A DNA stretch of 19,838 bases from positions 1 to 19,838 of the forward strand of contig JAAZJI010000187.1 of assembly GCA_012800465.1 (NCBI GenBank). Reading direction: 5' to 3'. A model generated the notes under the pieces. That model was not told the DNA's origin. It worked only from the letters and a program-made list of their open reading frames with translations, and did no database searches. This document shows positions 14,957-19,838 of the stretch, one piece after another. Source of the stretch: Spirochaetales bacterium (GTDB taxonomy: Bacteria; Spirochaetota; Spirochaetia; Sphaerochaetales; Sphaerochaetaceae). Each line of letters begins with the position of its first letter. Within the stretch, counting starts at the first letter, position 1. The translations under genes were made by a program, and so were the position numbers.

Positions 14957-16072
14957 ATGTTTCTGAGAAACCAAGTTCTTACCTCGGAGTCGGTCGGTGA
15001 AGGACACCCCGACAAGGTCTGCGACCTGATCGCCGATGCGATCCTGGATGCATGTCTGGAAGGCGATCCGAACAGCCGGGTCGCCTGCGAAGTCCTCGCC
15101 ACCACGGATACGGTGATCGTCGGCGGGGAGATCACGACGAATGCGGAGATCGATGTCGAAGCGATCGTCCGCGACACGGTACGAAAAATAGGCTACACGC
15201 GTAAAGGGGTCGGCTTCGATGCGGAAAGCCTTTCCGTCACCAACCTGATTGACCGGCAATCGCCGGACATCGCCCTTGGGGTCGATCGCGACGGAGCCGG
15301 CGACCAAGGGATGGTGTTCGGCTATGCGACCAGGGAAACCCCCGTCCTGATGCCGGCTCCGATCTACTGGGCCCACGAGCTCATGAAACGGGCCGCTTCC
15401 GTCCGACGGAAGACGGATCTTCTCGGTCCCGATGCAAAGGGCCAGATCTCCCTCGCCTACAAATACGGCAGACCCCACCACGTCGACGCGGTGGTTCTCA
15501 GCCACCAGCACAGCGAAACGATCGCCCACGAGGATCTCGTGGATTTCCTCAAACAGGAGATCATCATTCCCGCTCTGGAACCAAGCGGCCTCTTCGATAA
15601 GAACACCAGACTGTACATCAACCCCACCGGCCGCTTCGTCATCGGAGGACCGGCCGGGGACACCGGCCTCACCGGACGCAAGATCGTCGTGGACACCTAC
15701 GGGGGAATCGCACACCACGGCGGAGGTGCGTTCAGCGGGAAGGACCCCTCCAAGGTAGATCGCAGCGGAGCGTACCTGGCCCGCTGGATCGCGGTCAACC
15801 TGGTCCAAAGCGGTCTCTGCACAAAGTGCGAGATCCAGCTTTCCTATGCGATCGGGGTCGCCGAACCGATCTCGATCGCCGTCGAGACGTTCGGCACGGG
15901 CGTGAAGAGCGAGGCGGAGCTGATTCGGATCATCCGAAGGAACTTCGACCTCACCCCCAAAGGGATGATCGAAGCCCTCGGCCTGAGGGCTCCGATCTAC
16001 AGGCGGACGACCAACTACGGACACTTCGGGAAACCCGGTCTTCCCTGGGAGCGGACCCTCGCGCTATCCTAG
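14957..16072 (+). CDS. metK: S-adenosylmethionine synthetase
   Basis: A 371-residue cytoplasmic enzyme that makes SAM from methionine and ATP. Signatures: [21 protein letters not shown] (9-29) with ATP-binding His17, DQGMVFGYA for the adenine and metal site, the [20 protein letters not shown]-loop-like segment (about 250-270), and the typical C-terminal [13 protein letters not shown]. It is a little shorter than the usual 380-400 residues; the core looks complete and the loss appears to lie in inter-domain loops. The start at 14957 is fixed by GGAAGG 6 bases upstream and by the conserved N-terminus. Expression should fall when SAM is plentiful, through the SAM-II-like leader. Its last nine bases overlap the 3' end of the convergent nrdG. 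Confidence 0.97.
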   Translation: MFLRNQVLTSESVGEGHPDKVCDLIADAILDACLEGDPNSRVACEVLATTDTVIVGGEITTNAEIDVEAIVRDTVRKIGYTRKGVGFDAESLSVTNLIDRQSPDIALGVDRDGAGDQGMVFGYATRETPVLMPAPIYWAHELMKRAASVRRKTDLLGPDAKGQISLAYKYGRPHHVDAVVLSHQHSETIAHEDLVDFLKQEIIIPALEPSGLFDKNTRLYINPTGRFVIGGPAGDTGLTGRKIVVDTYGGIAHHGGGAFSGKDPSKVDRSGAYLARWIAVNLVQSGLCTKCEIQLSYAIGVAEPISIAVETFGTGVKSEAELIRIIRRNFDLTPKGMIEALGLRAPIYRRTTNYGHFGKPGLPWERTLALS

Positions 16073-16747
16073 CCGGAGCGCGGGGTGAAGGGGCAAGAGT
16101 CCTTGTAGTTCATCGTTACAAAGATACTTTTGATGCACCCGGTCCCGGTCCTCCTCCATGAAGATCCTCGGAATCCGATATTCATTGAGAACCCATCGGG
16201 GAACCTCTCCCACAATGGAGGCCAGTTGTTCAATATCCTTTCTCCCCAACGTCGGAGCCATCGTGGTCCGGATCTCGAAGGAGAATGTCTTCTTATGTTC
16301 CCTGTGTCGCTTCAGCAGGTTCAGCGATTCAAACACCGGCAGGAAGGTGCCGCCTGCGATCTCCCGATAGCGCTCCGGCGGGCCTTTGATGTCCAAGGCC
16401 ACGTAATCCAGGAGACCCGCTTCCAGAAGGCGTTCAAGAACCTCCGGTTTCGAGCCGTTGGTATCCAGCTTCGTCAGGTATCCCAACCGTTTTCCGATTG
16501 AAAGCAACGATTCCAGCTCGTTGTTCAGCGTCGCCTCCCCTCCGCTGACCACCAGGGCGTCGAGCAGGTCTTTCCGCTCGGCAAGGAAGGATTCGACCTC
16601 GCCGAGGGAGAGGACCTCCGGCCCCGGCTGCAGGAGGGAGCGGTTGTGGCAGTAGAAGCAGTCGTAGTTGCATCCTCCGAGAAAGAGGACGCAACTGATC
16701 AGACCGGGGTAATCAAGGAAGGAAATGCCTTCGATCCCCCGGATCAT
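16064..16747 (-). CDS. nrdG: Anaerobic ribonucleotide reductase activating protein (radical SAM)
   Basis: A 227-residue radical SAM enzyme that installs the glycyl radical on NrdD. The CX3CX2C cluster motif is Cys26, Cys30 and Cys33 in [12 protein letters not shown], which binds the 4Fe-4S cluster used to cleave [11 protein letters not shown] is the glycine-rich SAM-binding segment, and [12 protein letters not shown] follows, as in the NrdG2-type activases. The start at 16747 overlaps the nrdD stop (ATGA), so the two are translationally coupled; a longer in-frame extension would lie inside nrdD. It runs slightly into the end of convergent metK, so there is no space for a terminator between them. 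Confidence 0.94.
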   Translation of the reverse strand: MIRGIEGISFLDYPGLISCVLFLGGCNYDCFYCHNRSLLQPGPEVLSLGEVESFLAERKDLLDALVVSGGEATLNNELESLLSIGKRLGYLTKLDTNGSKPEVLERLLEAGLLDYVALDIKGPPERYREIAGGTFLPVFESLNLLKRHREHKKTFSFEIRTTMAPTLGRKDIEQLASIVGEVPRWVLNEYRIPRIFMEEDRDRVHQKYLCNDELQGLLPLHPALRLG

Positions 16748-18813
16748 ACCGCCTCGGCCTCGAAGAAGGACCGCTGGGAATGCTCTTCCTGCTTGCCCGG
16801 GTGGAAGTCCCCCACCGGCCTGAGGTACCCCACCACCCGCGTCCACACCTCGGTCGCCTTTCCGCAGTGGGGACAGCTCTTCTGCTCGCCGTCGAGGTAC
16901 CCGTGGTCGGTGCAGGTGGAGAAGGTCGGCGTGAGGGAGAGGTAGGGCAGCTTGTAGCGGGAGAAGACCCGCTTGATCAGAAGCTTCGCCAAGGAGGCCT
17001 CCTTGATCCGCTGGTCGAGGTAGAGGTGGAGGACCGTTCCTCCGGTGTACTGGCACTGCAGCTCGTCCTGCTTCTCCAGCACATCGAAGATGTCCCTGGT
17101 GGCGGAGACGGGCAGCTGGCTGGAGTTGGTGTAGTAGTGCTCCTTCTCCCCGGCGGTGACGATTTCGGGATACGCCTTCTTATCGAGGTTCGCCAGGCGG
17201 TAGCTGGCCCCTTCCGCGGGGGTGGCTTCCAGGTTGTACAGGACCCCGCCGCTCTCCTTCTGGAAGCCCTGGATGAGTTCCCGCAGATAGGAAAGGGTCC
17301 TCAGTCCGAAGGCCTGTCCCTCCTCCTCGAGCAGGCTGGTTCCCAGCAGGTTGATGCACGCCTCCTCCATGCCGAGCACCCCGATCGTGGAGAAGTGGTT
17401 CGCCCAGTAGGCCCCTTGGCTCTCCTTCACGCTCGAAAGATACACCCTGCTGAAGGGGTACATTCCCCGATTCGTCTCCCCTTCGATGATCTTGCGCTTG
17501 ATCTCCAGGCTCTCCTTGGCCAGCAGGGCGGCGGACAACAGCTTTTCCCTGAACTCATGTTCATTCGCGCTTTCATAGGCGAGCCGGCTGAGATTGATCG
17601 TCACCACCCCGATCGAACCGGTCAAGGGGTTCGAGCCGAAGAGCCCGCCGCCGCGCTTGCGCAGTTCGCTGGTGTCGAGGCGGAGCCGGCAGCACATCGA
17701 AAGCGCGTCCTCGGGGCTGAGGTCGCTGTTCACATAGTTGGAGAAGTAGGGGATCCCGTACTTGGCGGTCATCGAGAAGATCGCGTCGACGACCTCGCTC
17801 TCCCATGGAAAATCCCGGGTGACGTTGTAGGTGGGGATCGGGAAGGTGAACACCCGGGAGGAGGCATCCCCCTCCTCCATCACCTCGCAGAACGCCTTGT
17901 TGATCAGGTCCATCTCCTCCTGGTACTCCCCGTAGCAGGTATCCTGAAGAACCCCGCCGATCATCACCGGCTGCTCGCTGAGGGTCTTCGGCGGGGTGAT
18001 GTCGAAGGTCAGGTTGGAGAACGGGCATTGGAACCCGACCCGGGTGGGTACGTTGAGGTTGAAGACGAACTCCTGGATCGCCTGCTTCACCTCCCGGTAC
18101 TCCAGGTTGTCGGAGCGGACGAAGGGAGCGCAGTAGGTATCGAAGGAGGACCAGGCCTGGGCCCCGGCGCATTCGCCCTGGAGGGTGAACGTCGCGTTGA
18201 CGATCTGCCCCAGGAAGGAGCGGAGGTGCTTCGCCGGCTTCGAGGAGACCTTCCCCTCCACTCCTCCGAACCCCGTCTCCAGAAGCTGACGGAGATCCCA
18301 TCCGCAGCAGTAGGGTCCGAAGAACCCCAGGTCATGCAGGTGGAGGGTCCCCTCCAGGTGGGCATCCCTGATGTTCTTGGGGTAGATGTCGTTCAGCCAG
18401 TAGCTTTCCGTCAGCCGTTCGCGGATATAGTTGTTCATTCCGTTGACGCTCTTTCGGGCGTTGGCGTTCTCCTTGATCTGCCAGGTCCTGTCTTCGAGAT
18501 AGGAGTCGAAGAGGTTCTGCGTCGCCTTGATCAGGGCGTTGCCCTCGCGGATCCGCTGCCGCTCCTTCCGGTAGAGGATGTACGCTTTCGCGGTCTTGGG
18601 GTGGTTCGCTTCGATGAGCGCCTCTTCGACGAGATCCTGGATCTCTTCGACCTCAACGGTGGTTCGATGAGTGATCTGCTCCAGAACCCGATTGGTGAGC
18701 GCGACCGAATCGATCGGCTCGCCGGCGGCGTGGGCCGCTTTCGAGATGGCGTCGGTGATCTTCCGTGCCTCGCAGAAGACTTCCCGACCATCACGCTTGA
18801 TGATGGTAACCAT
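16744..18813 (-). CDS. nrdD: Anaerobic (class III) ribonucleoside-triphosphate reductase
   Basis: A 689-residue oxygen-sensitive glycyl-radical enzyme that makes deoxynucleotides without oxygen and without cobalamin. Residues 1-95 are an ATP-cone (TIIKRDGREVFCEARKI) for allosteric activity control. The catalytic barrel contains the thiyl Cys region and TLHLHDL. The C-terminal zinc site has Cys634, Cys647 and Cys650 (CTDHGY, SCPHCG). The radical Gly662 lies in RVVGYLRPVGDFHPGKQ. The start at 18813 has AAGGAG 5 bases upstream. It is co-transcribed with its activase nrdG. The leader carries a cobalamin riboswitch and operator-like palindromes, so expression probably drops when B12 is available. 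Confidence 0.96.
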   Translation of the reverse strand: MVTIIKRDGREVFCEARKITDAISKAAHAAGEPIDSVALTNRVLEQITHRTTVEVEEIQDLVEEALIEANHPKTAKAYILYRKERQRIREGNALIKATQNLFDSYLEDRTWQIKENANARKSVNGMNNYIRERLTESYWLNDIYPKNIRDAHLEGTLHLHDLGFFGPYCCGWDLRQLLETGFGGVEGKVSSKPAKHLRSFLGQIVNATFTLQGECAGAQAWSSFDTYCAPFVRSDNLEYREVKQAIQEFVFNLNVPTRVGFQCPFSNLTFDITPPKTLSEQPVMIGGVLQDTCYGEYQEEMDLINKAFCEVMEEGDASSRVFTFPIPTYNVTRDFPWESEVVDAIFSMTAKYGIPYFSNYVNSDLSPEDALSMCCRLRLDTSELRKRGGGLFGSNPLTGSIGVVTINLSRLAYESANEHEFREKLLSAALLAKESLEIKRKIIEGETNRGMYPFSRVYLSSVKESQGAYWANHFSTIGVLGMEEACINLLGTSLLEEEGQAFGLRTLSYLRELIQGFQKESGGVLYNLEATPAEGASYRLANLDKKAYPEIVTAGEKEHYYTNSSQLPVSATRDIFDVLEKQDELQCQYTGGTVLHLYLDQRIKEASLAKLLIKRVFSRYKLPYLSLTPTFSTCTDHGYLDGEQKSCPHCGKATEVWTRVVGYLRPVGDFHPGKQEEHSQRSFFEAEAV

Positions 18814-18818
18814 GATTG

Positions 18819-18842
18819 CTCCTTGCCCGAAGCGGCAAGAAG
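18819..18842 (-). promoter_or_regulatory. Ribosome-binding-site-masking hairpin of nrdD
   Basis: On the minus strand CTTCTTGCC (18834-18842) pairs over nine positions, with one G:U, with GGCAAGGAG (18819-18827) around a six-base loop. The 3' arm contains the whole AAGGAG of nrdD. This is a typical translation-blocking expression platform. GGCAAGG could alternatively pair with CCTTGCC of the B12 box (18901-18907), suggesting a possible switch. Confidence 0.65.
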
Positions 18843-18846
18843 GACA

Positions 18847-18862
18847 AAGGCCCGTCGGCCTT
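18847..18862 (-). promoter_or_regulatory. Stem-loop in the nrdD leader
   Basis: AAGGCC, a four-base loop and GGCCTT form a six-pair stem between the cobalamin aptamer and the masking hairpin. The following bases, TGTCCTTCTT, are only a weak T-run, so intrinsic termination is doubtful. It may separate the aptamer from the masking hairpin. Confidence 0.35.
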
Positions 18863-18896
18863 CACGCTCCTGCCATGCTCCGTGGCGGCGTGACCA

Positions 18897-19030
18897 TATA
18901 GGCAAGGTCTTCTGGCTCAGGATCGCAGCTCATGGAACCTTCCCGGATCGCTCCAGTGGTAATCTCCAATCGCTCCCCATCACAGCGGCGGGACCGCGTG
19001 GGCTTTTCACCCAACTTCCCTTTTCCTATA
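18897..19030 (-). promoter_or_regulatory. Cobalamin riboswitch aptamer upstream of nrdD
   Basis: All landmarks are present in order on the minus strand. P1 is TATAGG (19025-19030) with CCTATA (18897-18902). GGGTGAAAAGCCC is the first arm, CGGTCCCGCCGCTGTGAT (18979-18996) the core, ACCACTGG (18953-18960) the CACTG element, and GAGCCAGAAGACCTTGCC (18901-18918) the B12 box. At about 134 bases it is compact. Cobalamin binding normally switches expression off. The target, class III reductase, needs no cobalamin, so this is isozyme control rather than control of B12 synthesis or uptake. Confidence 0.93.
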
Positions 19031-19031
19031 C

Positions 19032-19078
19032 ACTCAAGATATAGTGTCATGTATCATACGATACACTACTCATGGTAG
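19032..19078 (-). promoter_or_regulatory. Possible NrdR box pair and a 16-base palindrome at the nrdD start site
   Basis: ACACTATATCTTGAGT (19032-19047) matches the NrdR consensus ACACWATATATWGTGT at about 14 of 16 positions. CTACCATGAGTAGTGT (19063-19078) matches about 10 of 16 and lies 31 bases away centre to centre, the usual NrdR spacing, across the -10. Between them TGTATC-N4-GATACA (19050-19065) is a perfect inverted repeat at the expected start site. It could be a separate operator or an RNA hairpin. The weak first box keeps confidence modest. Confidence 0.42.
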
Positions 19079-19100
19079 ATTCGCCCGGTTAACTTGTCAA
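19072..19100 (-). promoter_or_regulatory. nrdDG promoter
   Basis: A perfect TTGACA (19095-19100) and TACCAT (19072-19077) are separated by 17 bases. Transcription would start near 19065, about 35 bases before the cobalamin aptamer, giving a leader of about 250 bases. Confidence 0.75.
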
Positions 19101-19115
19101 GCATCAAAAGGAGAG

Positions 19116-19143
19116 AAAAAACCACCTGCGGCTCGGCAGGCGG
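19116..19143 (-). terminator. Intrinsic terminator of jag
   Basis: On the minus strand CCGCCTGC (19136-19143) and GCAGGTGG (19122-19129) form an eight-pair stem with one G:U and a six-base loop, followed directly by six T (19116-19121). It begins 7 bases after the jag stop and ends 16 bases before the nrdD -35, insulating the two units. Confidence 0.9.
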
Positions 19144-19150
19144 CATCGGG

Positions 19151-19822
19151 TCAGTTCGTGGCGCTGATTCGCACTTGTTTGTAGAGGCCGTCCCCCTCGC
19201 TCTTGGTCTCCACTCCGCCGAAATCGTTCAGGGCGGTGTGGACCAGACGCCGTTCATAGGGGTTCATCGGCTCGAGGAGACGGCTCCTCCCGCTTTTGAG
19301 GACCTGTTCGGCGGTCCGGTATGCAAGACGGATCAGCTGCTCCTCGTGGCGGATCCGGTAGTTCTCGCTGTCGACGACCACCCGGACGTCCGAGTTCTGC
19401 TGTCCGACGAAGACGTTCGTCAGCAGCTGGAGCGCATCGAGGTTCTTGCCCTTCCGGCCGATGATGATGTTGGAGTTCTCGCTGTCGATCCGTAGCCCGA
19501 TCTTCCGCTCCTTCCGAAAGGCGATCGAGACGTTGCCGGCATACCCCATCTTCTCGAGGACCGTCGCCACGAACGTGAGGACCTTGTCCTCCAGCTCGTT
19601 GTCGAACGGCTCGGCCAGATCCTCGCCTTCGTCCTGGAAGGCCTCCTCCTCATCCATCCCGTCATCGAAGTGGATTCTGATCTTCACGCTGTTCTTCTTG
19701 AACAGCCCCTTGCGTGAGGACTCGATGATCTCGACATCGAAATCTTCCCGCTCGATGTTCAGCTCCTCGATCGCCTTCGCGATCGCTTCCTGTTCCGTAC
19801 GTCCTTCGAACTCTCGTATCAT
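19151..19822 (-). CDS. jag: Jag/KhpB RNA-binding protein
   Basis: A 223-residue RNA-binding protein with the three standard parts: a Jag-N domain (1-50) with KGLFKK (38-43), a KH domain (about 77-150) with IIIGRKGKNLDAL (119-131), and an R3H domain (about 155-215) with NPYERRLVHTAL. A very acidic linker (53-76) joins the first two. In other bacteria KhpB, with KhpA, binds many transcripts and affects cell division and envelope genes, and jag commonly lies just downstream of yidC, rnpA and rpmH. Those genes would lie beyond the right edge here. The start at 19822 is complete, with GAGG 8 bases upstream. The gene ends in a strong terminator. Confidence 0.95.
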   Translation of the reverse strand: MIREFEGRTEQEAIAKAIEELNIEREDFDVEIIESSRKGLFKKNSVKIRIHFDDGMDEEEAFQDEGEDLAEPFDNELEDKVLTFVATVLEKMGYAGNVSIAFRKERKIGLRIDSENSNIIIGRKGKNLDALQLLTNVFVGQQNSDVRVVVDSENYRIRHEEQLIRLAYRTAEQVLKSGRSRLLEPMNPYERRLVHTALNDFGGVETKSEGDGLYKQVRISATN

Positions 19823-19838
19823 ATATGGTACCTCTTCG

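Noticed and set aside
16780..19044. 754-codon open frame on the plus strand
   Set aside because: It is antisense to nrdD and extends across the cobalamin riboswitch; it has no recognisable domain or ribosome binding site.

Overview
This is a gene-dense, GC-rich (roughly 60%) bacterial chromosome segment with 13 complete protein genes. I see no tRNA, rRNA, CRISPR array or insertion sequence. Gene content suggests an anaerobic or facultative spirochaete: class III ribonucleotide reductase, an Asp-type MurA, a divergent SDF-family symporter and a separate Jag. Nothing in the window proves the taxonomy.

Layout. At 52-2057 (+) an SDF-family symporter is translationally coupled to an unknown integral membrane protein. 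At 2054-4099 (-) lies an SF1 helicase with an extra N-terminal domain and a long coiled coil. At 4159-8529 (-) is the operon lgt, pepP (aminopeptidase P), gpmI, with overlapping or nearly touching genes. At 8612-10803 (+), divergent from lgt, is the pair ctp (S41 protease) and rsmE. At 10923-12041 (+) is a sigma-54-activator-like AAA+ protein without a DNA-binding domain. At 12042-12421 is a non-coding region with an AT-rich core and repeated DnaA boxes, a candidate origin or DnaA-binding locus. At 12422-13711 (-) is murA, divergent from an adenosine-kinase-like pfkB gene (13802-14800, +). metK (14957-16072, +) follows behind a SAM-II-like riboswitch and attenuator. At 16064-18813 (-) is nrdD-nrdG behind a cobalamin riboswitch and operator-like palindromes. 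jag/khpB (19151-19822, -) has a clear intrinsic terminator.

How it fits together. Two metabolite-sensing leaders stand out. One senses SAM and controls SAM synthesis; the adjacent adenosine-kinase-like gene may handle adenosine released by the methyl cycle. The other senses cobalamin and controls a cobalamin-independent ribonucleotide reductase, which predicts a B12-dependent class II enzyme elsewhere in the genome. Several genes (symporter, lgt, ctp, murA) have a promoter -10 hexamer only 6-7 bases before the ATG, so their mRNAs are probably leaderless. The most novel candidates are the DnaA-box region and the SAM-II-like attenuator whose terminator also covers the metK ribosome binding site.
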